DNA of 51,196 bases from Planctomycetota bacterium (lineage in GTDB: Bacteria > Planctomycetota > Phycisphaerae > Phycisphaerales > SM1A02). The notes beneath the pieces are model-generated. The model worked only from the letters and a program-made list of their open reading frames with translations. It did no database searches and was not told the DNA's origin. Position numbers and translations under genes: made by a program. Positions 40,207 to 48,745 of the stretch are shown here, piece after piece. The stretch is taken from contig JADFOJ010000012.1 of the NCBI GenBank assembly GCA_022562915.1, positions 1-51,196 on the forward strand. Reading direction: 5' to 3'. Within the stretch, counting starts at the first letter, position 1, and every line of letters begins with the position of its first letter.

Positions 40207-42082
40207 ATGAGGACTCACTTGGTCTCTCGCGCAGGCGTGGCGGGTATTGCCCTGTTCGCGACACTCGCCGTTGCCCCCGGGGCATCCGCAGGTCCCACCG
40301 GCGCGTGCTGTTTCATCGACGGCCATGGGCGTCCTGGACTGCGACATACTCTCCGCGGCCGCCTGCGCCGCGCTGGTGCCGCCCGGCGTGTACCAGGGCG
40401 ACGACACCAGTTGCGGGCTCTGCGCCTTCGTCGACTGCACGCAGGACCCGGCCAACTGCCAGGCAGCCAACATCCCGCAGTTCCCCGGCGGCGTGATCCT
40501 GACCTCCGCCCCGACACGCGACAACTTCGTGCCGACCATCACCCAGACCATCACCTCGGTCTGCTGGTGGGGCGCCTACATCAGCGGCGGCGCCAACGAG
40601 GAATGCACGCCGCAAGCGGGTGACACCGTCACGATTACCTACTTCAACAATGTCGAGGGCTTTCCGCCCACGCCGGGCACGGTCCTCGCCGGCCCCTTCG
40701 ACATCACCGCGACGACGACCAGGGTGGCCACCGGGCTGGAATTCGGCCTCGGCGGCTTCGACCTTCCGGTGGCGGAGTTCGAGTACACCGCGACGCACCC
40801 ACCCGTCGCGGTCTTTGTGGATCGCTGCTTCTGGCTGGAGATCGTCATCACCCCCTTCTTCCCATGGGACTGCGGCGGCGACAATGACGGCAACGCCGGC
40901 ATCGTTGACTTCCTGGCACTGCTGGGACAGTGGGGTGGCCCCGGCACCTGCGACTTTGACGGCGGCGACGTAGGCATCACCGACTTCCTTGAGCTGCTCG
41001 GACACTGGGGCCCGATCTGCAACTTTTTCTGGGAGGTCTCGCCGGAGGGCATGGACCTCCTGTCGATCCAGGAAGACCTGGACGCCAACGATTTCGACAT
41101 GGCGTGGTGCATCGACCAACCGCTCGACGACACGTTTATCTGCCCACCGGTCCCACTGGGCTGCCAGAACGCCAAGAACACCTGCCTGACGACCAGCCCC
41201 CTGACCGGGTGCAACAACGCGGAGTGCTGCACCCTGGTGTGCGAGGCATCGATATTCTGTTGCACTGTTGAATGGGACCAGAGTTGCATCGACATCGCGG
41301 CGGTCATTTGCATCCCGGAGTTCGCGTCATTCGACCTCGCCAGCCCGGATGGCTTGTGGACTGCAAGGATCAGCGCCAGCGGGCAGATCCTCGACCTGTT
41401 CCCGCCCGATCAACCGAGACTCGACAACGTTTTTGAAACGATCCTCTACGAGGCCACCACCGCCGGCGGGAACCTCTCGCGGCCGCTCGACGCCAACTTC
41501 GTGCTCATCGAGGCGGACATTTTCGACGGCGGATCGCGCTCCGTCGCCCGCCTGGAATCGGTCGACTCGGACCTGGTCATCGAGATCGAGAACACCATGA
41601 TCGACGGCCCGGCCGGCGGCGTGCTGGTGACGGTCCGTTGCGAGAACACGGGCCCCGATCCGATCGACTGCAAGATCTTCTACTACTGCGATATGGACAT
41701 CAGCAACGACTTCGACGACGACGAAGCCACGCTGGTACCCGATCCGCCCGTCCCGGCGCTGATCGCGATCGAGCAGATCGACTGCAACACCAACGCCCCG
41801 GATCCATGTGACCCGGGCGTGGACGGGTTCAAGCCGCTGTGGTTCGGCGGCTGCGGCCCGTACAAGAGCTGGGAGATCGACACCTTCGCGGCGCTGCGCG
41901 CCGCCCTGGACGGCCCACCCGGTATCGCGCAACTGGCCAGCGCCGACGGGACCTCGCCCGGTTCGGACGACCACACCGCTGCGCTCAGCGGCGAGACGGT
42001 GACGCTGCTGGCCGGCGAAATCTCGGAGATCAGTTTCGGCATCGGCGGCGTGGGATTCACCGCCCCGGGGTGCGGCCCGTAA
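40207..42082 (+). CDS. Secreted GACC/dockerin-like protein, interrupted by a one-base shift
   Basis: ATG 40207 follows AAGGAG and encodes a signal peptide (MRTHLVSRAGVAGIALFATL, then AVAPGASA) and the start of a GACC repeat (GPTGACCFIDG). The continuation is in another frame from about 40320 (CDILSAAACAALVPPGVYQG), so a single-base indel lies near 40317-40325. Joined, the protein is about 625 aa. It has a beta-rich domain, two dockerin-like repeats placed unusually in the middle (DNDGNAGIVDFLALLGQWGG; DFDGGDVGITDFLELLGHWG), a cysteine-dense segment (ECCTLVC, FCC, WDQSC) and a C-terminal beta domain. It is secreted; function unknown. The shift may be an assembly error, since the rest is well kept. 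A strong hairpin follows. Confidence 0.8.
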
Positions 42083-42110
42083 GCCGTCCGGCATCCGAGC
42101 GGCCCAGACC

Positions 42111-42155
42111 GAACGCTCGTGACCCGCTGCAAAGCGGGTCACGAGCGTTCTTTGT
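42111..42155 (+). terminator. Perfect 18-bp hairpin terminator
   Basis: GAACGCTCGTGACCCGCT pairs fully with AGCGGGTCACGAGCGTTC around a GCAA tetraloop and is followed by TTTGT, a short U tract. It lies 28 bases after the stop of the dockerin-like gene and 12 bases before the stop of the convergent ion channel gene, so it may serve both. Confidence 0.85.
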
Positions 42156-42166
42156 CGGGCCGGCGG

Positions 42167-43189
42167 TCAGGCAAAGAACGCAAGATAGGTCACGACGACG
42201 AACGCGCATGGAAACGCCACGCGCGAGACCCCATCGATCCGCCGTGCCAGCCGTTCCCTTTTCTGGGCGATCCTGGCGACAGCGACCGCTTCCACCATGC
42301 CCAGGAAGACGAGGATCGTCGCGCCCATGATGAATATGTCCAGCCGCGTCAGGTAGGAGATCCGCGGCACGAGCTGTCCCAGCAGGAACCGGTAGGCGAT
42401 CAACGTGAGCACGGCGGTCGCCGCCAGGCCGATCTGAGGTCCGAACTGCGTGGGGTCGATCCAGAAGACCAGCCACGACATGAACACGATGATGGTCAGC
42501 GGCAGGATGATCTTCCAGAGGTAATACGCCGTGTGCCGCCGGACCTCGAACTCGTAGGAGAGCGAGGGCAACTCGGTGCCGCTGGGCGCAAAGAAGAATG
42601 ACCCTGTCACGGCGGTCCCCTCGCCGACCGAGGCATCGACGAGCGAGAAGTCCGGCGCCCGGCCGGTGACGCTCTCGTCGATGATCAACTCGAGTTCGTC
42701 GGTGCTGTAGCCGGCCGCCAGGAACCGGACCATGATCGTGTTGCGGTCGAACGGGAAGTCGTGGAGATCCAGCCTCGCCGTCAGCGTCCCGTAGTAGCGC
42801 TGCCTGTACTGGACGTTGCCGTCCTCGTCCACCTGGAAGACCTCGGGCCAGGTCTTCCAGAGCCTCCGCGCGTTGAACACCATGAGCCTGGGGTGCCAGA
42901 TCTCGTCTACCTTGAATGTGCGTACACCCGGCTCGTCCGTGGCCAGTCGCGGATCGTGCCACCCGACGCGAACCGCGAAGTCGGCCGTCATCGACTGTTC
43001 GACATCGTTGATCTGCGAGATGTCGAGGATGTAGAGCCCGACGTACACGCGCGTCCGCCCCGCCTCCGGGGTCGGCCGCCGGAGCGTGATCCGATTCGGG
43101 ATGCCGGCGGGCGTGTCGGTCTGTATCTGCGCGGTCAACGGCGAGGCGATGACCATCGACAGGGCACTCAACCAGGTGAGCCGGAGCAT
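42167..43189 (-). CDS. Pentameric ligand-gated ion channel (Cys-loop receptor family)
   Basis: The 340-aa product has a signal peptide (about 1-20, ending SPLTAQ) and a beta-sandwich ligand domain (about 25-215) with YVGLYILDISQINDVEQSMT, the WHPRL strand, and the loop DLHDFPFDRNTI that carries the family's invariant FPFD. Four helices follow: M1 (YYLWKIILPLTIIVFMSWLV), pore-lining M2 (GLAATAVLTLIAYRFLL), M3 (ISYLTRLDIFIMGATILVFL) and M4 at the C terminus. No cysteine is found in the extracellular domain, as in the bacterial GLIC/ELIC relatives. The inner mouth of M2 reads FGPQIG without the glutamate of cation-selective GLIC, so selectivity is open. ATG 43189 starts the signal peptide. Its ligand is unknown. 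Confidence 0.93.
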   Translation of the reverse strand: MLRLTWLSALSMVIASPLTAQIQTDTPAGIPNRITLRRPTPEAGRTRVYVGLYILDISQINDVEQSMTADFAVRVGWHDPRLATDEPGVRTFKVDEIWHPRLMVFNARRLWKTWPEVFQVDEDGNVQYRQRYYGTLTARLDLHDFPFDRNTIMVRFLAAGYSTDELELIIDESVTGRAPDFSLVDASVGEGTAVTGSFFFAPSGTELPSLSYEFEVRRHTAYYLWKIILPLTIIVFMSWLVFWIDPTQFGPQIGLAATAVLTLIAYRFLLGQLVPRISYLTRLDIFIMGATILVFLGMVEAVAVARIAQKRERLARRIDGVSRVAFPCAFVVVTYLAFFA

Positions 43190-43218
43190 GGCTGGGACTA
43201 TATCGACCGGGCCGGCGG

Positions 43219-43431
43219 TTACCTCTTCTTCTTTTTTTCCCGCCTCTGATCGCCCCACATGATCTCGTCAAGCAGGTCCGGTTGATCTCTGGCGTTGGGC
43301 TCATAGGTATCGATTGATCTCGAACCGAGGCCCTCGGCCCGGATGACGCGCTCGTAGCACCCCGCCGAAGACGCAGCGAACCCCGCCAGCAGCAGTATCA
43401 CCGTGACCATCCTGGGAGCGCGGCGACGCAT
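43219..43431 (-). CDS. Very small lipoprotein
   Basis: The 70-aa product is MRRRAPRMVTVILLLAGFAA followed by a lipobox SSAGC and a 45-residue mature part ending in a KKKK-rich tail. I do not recognise a family. It lies 29 bases upstream of the ion channel gene on the same strand and 10 bases after the MsrA stop, so the three form one minus-strand group. Its possible link to the channel is from proximity only. Confidence 0.65.
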   Translation of the reverse strand: MRRRAPRMVTVILLLAGFAASSAGCYERVIRAEGLGSRSIDTYEPNARDQPDLLDEIMWGDQRREKKKKR

Positions 43432-43441
43432 CTGCGCAATC

Positions 43442-43930
43442 CTAGCGCGCCGGACGGGGAGAGATCGCGCAGGCCGCGCGGCCACCCCTGGCGACGTACT
43501 GCTGGTGGTACTCTTCGGCCCGCCAGAAGGCCCCGGCCGGCGCGATCTCGGTGACAACCGGACCGGCAAAGCGGCCGGACCTGGCGATGGCGTCCCTCGA
43601 CAGCCTCGCGGCGTGCTCCTGCTCGGCGCCGTGGTGGAAGATCACCGTGCGGTACTGGGTGCCCGTGTCGGGCCCCTGCCGGTTGAGCTGGGTCGGATCG
43701 TGGAGGGACCAGAACACCTCCAGGAGCTGTTCATAGGAGACCCTGCCGGAATCGAACTCCAGCCGCACGACCTCGGCGTGGCCGGTACGCCCGGAGCAGA
43801 CGTCCTTGTAGGTGGGGTTCTCGAGGGTCCCGCCGCTGTAGCCGACGACGGTCGAGGTGACCCCCTTCTCCTGGCGGAATGCTTCCTCGACTCCCCAGAA
43901 GCATCCGGCGCCGAACGTTGCTGTCTCCAT
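43442..43930 (-). CDS. msrA: Peptide methionine sulfoxide reductase A
   Basis: The 162-aa product starts [20 protein letters not shown]; the catalytic Cys10 is in GCFWG. Further family motifs are [36 protein letters not shown], and GTQYRT, with EEYHQQYV near the end. It reduces methionine-S-sulfoxide in proteins using thioredoxin. The resolving cysteine near the C terminus is probably the one in RAACAIS. ATG 43930 is chosen because the family begins there; no signal peptide, so cytoplasmic. Confidence 0.95.
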   Translation of the reverse strand: METATFGAGCFWGVEEAFRQEKGVTSTVVGYSGGTLENPTYKDVCSGRTGHAEVVRLEFDSGRVSYEQLLEVFWSLHDPTQLNRQGPDTGTQYRTVIFHHGAEQEHAARLSRDAIARSGRFAGPVVTEIAPAGAFWRAEEYHQQYVARGGRAACAISPRPAR

Positions 43931-44027
43931 GCTGCTCTCCAGGGGTCGTGCGAGGAAGTATAGAATCGATCGCGGTCTTTCCGCCAGCCCGGCTCCCGTG
44001 CCGAATCCAAGGGAAAAGGCCACGCCC

Positions 44028-44888
44028 ATGATCAAGCCGGTCTCGCCCATTCCGACCACCGCCGTGATGCTGACGCTGGCGATCGTCGCGGCCCCGGCCG
44101 CGGGCCAGTCATTGCAGCAGCGGATCGCCGCGGTCCGCGATCAACAGGAGCAGAAGCAGACGCAACAACGGGGCGCGCGGGTGAAGATGCTCCAGTCGCT
44201 GCTGTACCGGGACCTCACCGTCGACTTCGACCGGACACCGGCCCGGGATGCCTTTGACTACCTCGGGACCACGCTAGGCATCAATCTGGTCGTGCGATAC
44301 GCCGACGACAGGGTCGGTCACGGGATCGACCCGGCGCTGCCGATCGTTCTCTCGGTCCGGGACGCGCCGGCCATGGTCGTGCTCGAACTCGTGCTGGAAC
44401 AGTGCTCGAGCGTCGAGCAGTGCACCTGGCAACTCCGCAAGGGCTTCCTGGAGGTCGGCACCAAGGAGCGCCTGAGCGTGCCGGCCGCACGCGTGCTCCG
44501 CTGGTACGCCGTGGATGAGCTGATCTTCGAGCCGCCGGACTTCGACGACTCCATCGACCTGCGCCTTGACCACGTCTTGCCGGGCTACGGTGGCGGGTAC
44601 GGCGGGTACTCCGGCGGCGTGCTCGGTGGCGGCGGGTACGGCGGATCGATCAGGTTCTCAACCGGCGCCGGCGGCGCCTCGCCCAAGGCGCAGCGCGTGC
44701 AGTCGCTGATCAGCTTCATCACCGACATCGTCGAGCCGACCGCGTGGACGCGCAACGGCGGCGACCAGGCGTCGATCAGCTACCGGGACGGAATGCTCCT
44801 GATCAACGCGCCGGGGTACATCCAGCGGCAGGTCTTCGGTCACCCGAAGGTGCCGCCGCCGGACACGGTCACGCCCCGCGAAGAGTAG
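44028..44888 (+). CDS. Exported STN-domain (secretin N-terminal-like) protein with glycine-rich insert
   Basis: The 286-aa product has a signal peptide (about 1-25, ending AAPAAGQ). An STN-type domain (about 55-140) reads [20 protein letters not shown], then LGINLVV and [18 protein letters not shown], as in secretins and TonB-dependent receptors. A glycine/tyrosine-rich stretch (about 185-210, repeats of GYGG) interrupts the second half, which ends in a possible N-domain-like strand set ([20 protein letters not shown]). It has no secretin pore domain. It may be an accessory periplasmic protein of a secretion system, but this is inferred from the fold only. It is divergent from msrA with a 97-base gap. 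Confidence 0.75.
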   Translation: MIKPVSPIPTTAVMLTLAIVAAPAAGQSLQQRIAAVRDQQEQKQTQQRGARVKMLQSLLYRDLTVDFDRTPARDAFDYLGTTLGINLVVRYADDRVGHGIDPALPIVLSVRDAPAMVVLELVLEQCSSVEQCTWQLRKGFLEVGTKERLSVPAARVLRWYAVDELIFEPPDFDDSIDLRLDHVLPGYGGGYGGYSGGVLGGGGYGGSIRFSTGAGGASPKAQRVQSLISFITDIVEPTAWTRNGGDQASISYRDGMLLINAPGYIQRQVFGHPKVPPPDTVTPREE

Positions 44889-44931
44889 AGCCGGTTGCCA
44901 CCTCTTGGCGGTATCATGCCGCCGGTCACCA

Positions 44932-46233
44932 ATGCCCACTCGACGAGCCTTTCTCGGCGCGATGTCCCTGCCGGTTGTCGGCCTGGGGGCCGGTCCGGCA
45001 TTCCGGCTGAACCCCTCGACGGTCAACCTCGCGGCACTGGCGGCCCATCCAGGCGCGGACGACGACGTCGCGCGGGACGAGGACTTCTGGGGCGACGTCG
45101 CGCGTGCCTTCACCGTCGATCGCAGCATGATCAACCTGAACAACGGGGGTGTCAGCCCCGCGCCGGCAACAGTCCAGGAGGCGATGAAACGCCACCTCGA
45201 CTTCTCCAACTCGACGCCGGCCTCCGTCGCGCTGTGGGAGATTCTCGAGCCTCGCCGCGAAAGCGTCCGGCGGACGCTGGCGCGCCACTGGGACGTCTCC
45301 GCCGACGAGATCGCCTTCACGCGCAACGCGTCGGAGAGCCTTCAGATCTGCCAGTTCGGCCTGGACCTCGAGCCCGGCGACGAGGTGCTCGCGACCGACC
45401 AGGATTACCCGCGCATGCTCAGCACGTTCAGCCAGCGCGCCCGCCGCGAGGGAATCGTGTTGCGGACGATTTCCATCCCCGTCCCGTGCGAGGACGACGC
45501 GGAGATCGTCCGGCGGTACGAACAGGCCATCACGCCCAGGACCCGGCTGATCCTGGTCTGCCACATGATCAACCTCACCGGACAGATCCTGCCGGTGCGC
45601 CGCGTCGTCGCGATGGCGCGGCGGCACGACATCCCCGTCATCGTGGACGGCGCCCACGCGTTTGCGCACTTCCCGTTCACGCTGAGGGAACTCGACTGCG
45701 ACTACTACGGAACCAGCCTGCACAAATGGCTCTTTGCGCCGCACGGCACCGGGCTGCTGTACGTCAGGGCCGATCGCATCAAGGGCCTGTGGCCGCTCAT
45801 GGCGGCCGATGAGACGCTCGACGCGGACATCCGCAAGTTCGAGGAGATCGGGACGCATCCCGCGGCGAACACGCTGGCGATCGCCGAGGCGCTGACGTTC
45901 CACCAGAGCATCGGCGACCACCGCAAGGCCGCACGACTCCGGTACCTGCGGGACCTGTGGGCGGTACGGTTAACCGAATACAGCGATCGCGTCCGGCTGC
46001 ACACCAGTCTGCGCGGGAACTTCGCGTGCGGCATCGCCACCGTGCAGATCCAGGGGATTGATTCCGGCGACCTGGCCGTCCGGCTGCGGCGGCGGCACGG
46101 GATCGTGGTGAGCCCGATCCATCACGAACAGTTCGAAGGCATCCGGGTCAGCCCCAGCGTCTACACGACCCTGGAAGAGATCGACCGGTTCGCGACCGCG
46201 ATGGAGACGGCGATACGGGACGGACTCGGCTGA
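44932..46233 (+). CDS. Exported class V aminotransferase-like PLP enzyme
   Basis: The 433-aa product starts MPTRRAFLGAMSLPVVGLGA, a twin-arginine-type signal (RRAFL), which is unusual for this family. The fold-type I core follows: NNGGVSP, ALWEILEPRRESVR, FTRNASESLQ, IPVIVDGAHAFAHFPF (the Asp that contacts the PLP ring) and DYYGTSLHKWLFAPHGTGLL with the Schiff-base Lys in LHKW. It is close in text to isopenicillin N epimerase-like proteins; the reaction is unknown. ATG 44932 begins the signal; a TATCAT box lies 14 bases upstream. The following 203 bases hold two hairpins. Confidence 0.9.
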   Translation: MPTRRAFLGAMSLPVVGLGAGPAFRLNPSTVNLAALAAHPGADDDVARDEDFWGDVARAFTVDRSMINLNNGGVSPAPATVQEAMKRHLDFSNSTPASVALWEILEPRRESVRRTLARHWDVSADEIAFTRNASESLQICQFGLDLEPGDEVLATDQDYPRMLSTFSQRARREGIVLRTISIPVPCEDDAEIVRRYEQAITPRTRLILVCHMINLTGQILPVRRVVAMARRHDIPVIVDGAHAFAHFPFTLRELDCDYYGTSLHKWLFAPHGTGLLYVRADRIKGLWPLMAADETLDADIRKFEEIGTHPAANTLAIAEALTFHQSIGDHRKAARLRYLRDLWAVRLTEYSDRVRLHTSLRGNFACGIATVQIQGIDSGDLAVRLRRRHGIVVSPIHHEQFEGIRVSPSVYTTLEEIDRFATAMETAIRDGLG

Positions 46234-46302
46234 GCACCGGACAAAGACACCGGATTGTTCCAGAATAAGTTGAAATCCCGACCAGCGGGTTCCATATATC
46301 TC

Positions 46303-46332
46303 AATGACCGTGCACGAATGTGCATGGTCATT
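46303..46332. terminator. Hairpin 1 after the aminotransferase gene
   Basis: AATGACCGTGCAC pairs with GTGCATGGTCATT (13 bp with one G-T wobble) around the loop GAAT. No U tract follows directly. It is most likely a terminator or RNA stability element. Confidence 0.5.
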
Positions 46333-46336
46333 TGAA

Positions 46337-46367
46337 GCAGGGGGAGCAGGCTTCCTGCCCCCCCTGC
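46337..46367. terminator. Hairpin 2, very GC-rich
   Basis: GCAGGGGGAGCAGG pairs with CCTGCCCCCCCTGC (13 of 14 positions) around CTT, five bases after hairpin 1. The tract GGTCTACTGTTCTACTG follows. The pair could work as a tandem terminator ahead of the DUF4870 gene. Confidence 0.55.
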
Positions 46368-46436
46368 GGTCTACTGTTCTACTGCTCTGACCGCGCATCA
46401 TCGCGCACGGTCACGTCGCGAGGAGCACCCATATCC

Positions 46437-46805
46437 GTGCAGACGGTCACCGGACGATTGCAGGACCAGACGCTCGACTCCACCGATCGCAACGTCGCGA
46501 TGTGGATGCACGTCTCGGTACTGCTGGCATTCCTTGTCGTCGGGCCGTTCGCGGGCGTGGCCCCGCTGGTGCTCTGGCTCATCCGTCGCGACAGGTCACC
46601 CTTCAACGACGATCACGGCCGCGAGGTCGTGAACATGTCGATCACCGGCGTGATTCTCCTGGGCGTCGGCATGGTGACGGGGATCGGGATGCTCCTGGTG
46701 CCGATCTGGTTGATCATCGCCCTGATCGGTCTCATCCGCGGCGCCGTCGCGGCGAGCAACGGCGAGTACTTCCGTTACCCGATGACGATCCGGTTTCTGA
46801 AGTAG
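46437..46805 (+). CDS. DUF4870 membrane protein
   Basis: The 122-aa product has a short N-terminal tail (DQTLDSTDRNVAMWMHVSVL) and three or four helices. The DUF4870 signature is FNDDHGREVVNMSITGVIL after PLVLWLIRRDRSP. GTG 46437 is chosen because GAGGAG lies about 12 bases upstream and the N terminus matches the family. Function unknown. It is convergent with the GACC-repeat gene, whose stop is six bases beyond. Confidence 0.85.
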   Translation: MQTVTGRLQDQTLDSTDRNVAMWMHVSVLLAFLVVGPFAGVAPLVLWLIRRDRSPFNDDHGREVVNMSITGVILLGVGMVTGIGMLLVPIWLIIALIGLIRGAVAASNGEYFRYPMTIRFLK

Positions 46806-46811
46806 CGGTCG

Positions 46812-48725
46812 CTAGCACGGCCCCCACGCGGCCAGCAGCGCCAGGAAGTCAGTGATCCCGACACCACCGCCGTCGAAGTCCGCCGGCACGTTGACCATTC
46901 CCCAGAACGCCAGCAGTTCGAGGAAATCGGTGATGCCGACCATCCCGTCGCCGTCGAGATCCTGGGGGCACGCGTTCCGAACCGTCGCGGTATACGCGGA
47001 CCCGCATGCCGCACCGTCGACGAACTGTGTCGGGCGGATCACGAGCCAGTAGGTACCCGGCTCCAGCGGCCAAGAGATCGACATCGGCACGCACTGACCT
47101 GCCTGGGTCGTGGTGAAGACCAACGGGTTCGCACACCCGCCCGCCGAGTCGTAGATCCAGATCCGTGCAGGGAACTCCGCTTCGGCGGACCACTGCAGTT
47201 GCATCGCGGTGTCGATGGTGATCTCGTACCAGTCGGAATCGGGCTGGATGTCACCCGGGATCTCGAACACGCCGCTCTCGCCGCAGACCGTGGCGCCCAG
47301 CGCAATCGGCGAGAACCGCTGCAGTGCGGCAGCGCATCCGCCATTGAACTCGTCCTCGTACCCGGCGAAGCACACCGGCTCGCCTTCGGGGATTCCGCCG
47401 GGCGGGCAGGGCGTCGTGCACGGGCACGCCGAGCACAGCGTGTCGGGACCGAGCCAGTTGCCGCCGAGCGCGGTGCAGTCGGCCTCGATCTCGACCGAAC
47501 ACGTCGCACCACCGAAGCAGCACGCGCCGAGGATGGTCCCGCAGGGCGGATCGACATCCGCGCACGCGGTCTCCGGCGTGAACCGCAGGCTCCCGCCCAC
47601 GCAGTCGGTGATCTCGACGTCATCGCCGCAGGAACCCGTGGAATCGTCGCAGCACGCCCCGAAGACTCCGCCAATGGTCCCCACCAGGCAGACCGCGAGA
47701 TCGAAACTCTGCGCCGACGGAACGCAGTTGTCGCAGTACGACTCGCCCCCGAAACCCGCGCTCATCCACAGGAACCAGCATTCCGGGTCGCCGAGGCCGA
47801 CGATGGAGATCCACCCGTCGACCAGGACGCACGGCACGGAGAGCGTCGCCCCGTACTCATTCAGCTCGGCGCCGAGATACAGGATCCCGGTCGGTGTCCG
47901 CGTCGCCACGACCGTGTACGAGCAGACGAGCGGACCGGGAACGCCGCCGGCGTCCTGGTGGAAGTTGATCGTGAACGTGGGATCGATCTCGACACACTCG
48001 ACGAAGTTGTTGCCGCCGACGTGATCCAGGTCCAGCCCCCACCACGTGACCGACTCGATGGTGCCGGCGACACCCGAGAAATTTTCCCATCGCTGCAGGT
48101 TCGCACTGAGCTCCGAAGTGCCGGCGATGAAGTTGTCCGGCTCGTCGCGTTGCTGGGCAAAGAGCGTTCCGGGGGGGCAATCGTTGCAGGGGTTGGTCGC
48201 GCAGTCCTCTCCCGGCACGAACGTGACGTCCGGTCCAACACACAGGAACTGCGGAAGGTTCATACAGTCGTTGGTCGAGCAGCATGCGCCCAGCACGCAC
48301 GGCCCCTGCCCGCAGTTCGTGCCGGGGCCGAGCCAGTTGCCGGGCGTAATGGCGCAGTCGCCGCCCGAAAGGTCCTGGCAACTCCCGTCGGCAAAACAGC
48401 ACGCGCCGACACCCGCTTCGCACGGATCGTCGAGGCAACTCGTCCCGGCGCCGGCGAATGTGCGTCCCACACTGATACACGAGAAGGCATCGGCCTGGTT
48501 GCAACTCTGTTCGAAGCAGCATGCTCCCACGGCGCACGGGTTGCCGGTGCAGTCTTCGCCCGGCAGGAAGACGCCGCCCTGCGCACTGCACGCCGCCAGG
48601 TCGGCGGCCGGCAGACACGAGTCGAACGTACAGCACGCACCTGTTCGGCCCGCGGCGGGTGAGGTACACGCCATGGCAACGACGACGACCAGTGCCCCCA
48701 CGACTGTGCCGACACGCCGGTTCAT
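46812..48725 (-). CDS. Secreted GACC-repeat protein with dockerin-like C terminus
   Basis: The 637-aa product has a signal peptide (about 1-26) followed by GACC-type cysteine repeats (GACCTFDS, GACCFEQS, GACCFADG, GACCSTND, then later GACCDDST and GACCFGGA), each with a later cysteine pair like GNWLGPGTNC. A beta-sandwich (about 195-340) lies between the two groups. A second (about 440-580) with TYWLVIRPTQF resembles pre-peptidase C-terminal domains. The end holds two dockerin-like repeats (DLDGDGMVGITDFLELLAFW and DFDGGGVGITDFLALLAAWG). Secreted and probably disulfide-rich; function unknown. It is a sibling of the interrupted protein at 40.2 kb. Confidence 0.85.
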   Translation of the reverse strand: MNRRVGTVVGALVVVVAMACTSPAAGRTGACCTFDSCLPAADLAACSAQGGVFLPGEDCTGNPCAVGACCFEQSCNQADAFSCISVGRTFAGAGTSCLDDPCEAGVGACCFADGSCQDLSGGDCAITPGNWLGPGTNCGQGPCVLGACCSTNDCMNLPQFLCVGPDVTFVPGEDCATNPCNDCPPGTLFAQQRDEPDNFIAGTSELSANLQRWENFSGVAGTIESVTWWGLDLDHVGGNNFVECVEIDPTFTINFHQDAGGVPGPLVCSYTVVATRTPTGILYLGAELNEYGATLSVPCVLVDGWISIVGLGDPECWFLWMSAGFGGESYCDNCVPSAQSFDLAVCLVGTIGGVFGACCDDSTGSCGDDVEITDCVGGSLRFTPETACADVDPPCGTILGACCFGGATCSVEIEADCTALGGNWLGPDTLCSACPCTTPCPPGGIPEGEPVCFAGYEDEFNGGCAAALQRFSPIALGATVCGESGVFEIPGDIQPDSDWYEITIDTAMQLQWSAEAEFPARIWIYDSAGGCANPLVFTTTQAGQCVPMSISWPLEPGTYWLVIRPTQFVDGAACGSAYTATVRNACPQDLDGDGMVGITDFLELLAFWGMVNVPADFDGGGVGITDFLALLAAWGPC

Positions 48726-48745
48726 GCACTCACCTCCCGGTCTTT

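Noticed and set aside
38225..40285. Long minus-strand open frame over the FG-GAP protein gene
   Set aside because: It is antisense to a well-supported secreted protein, has no start context and no recognisable motif.
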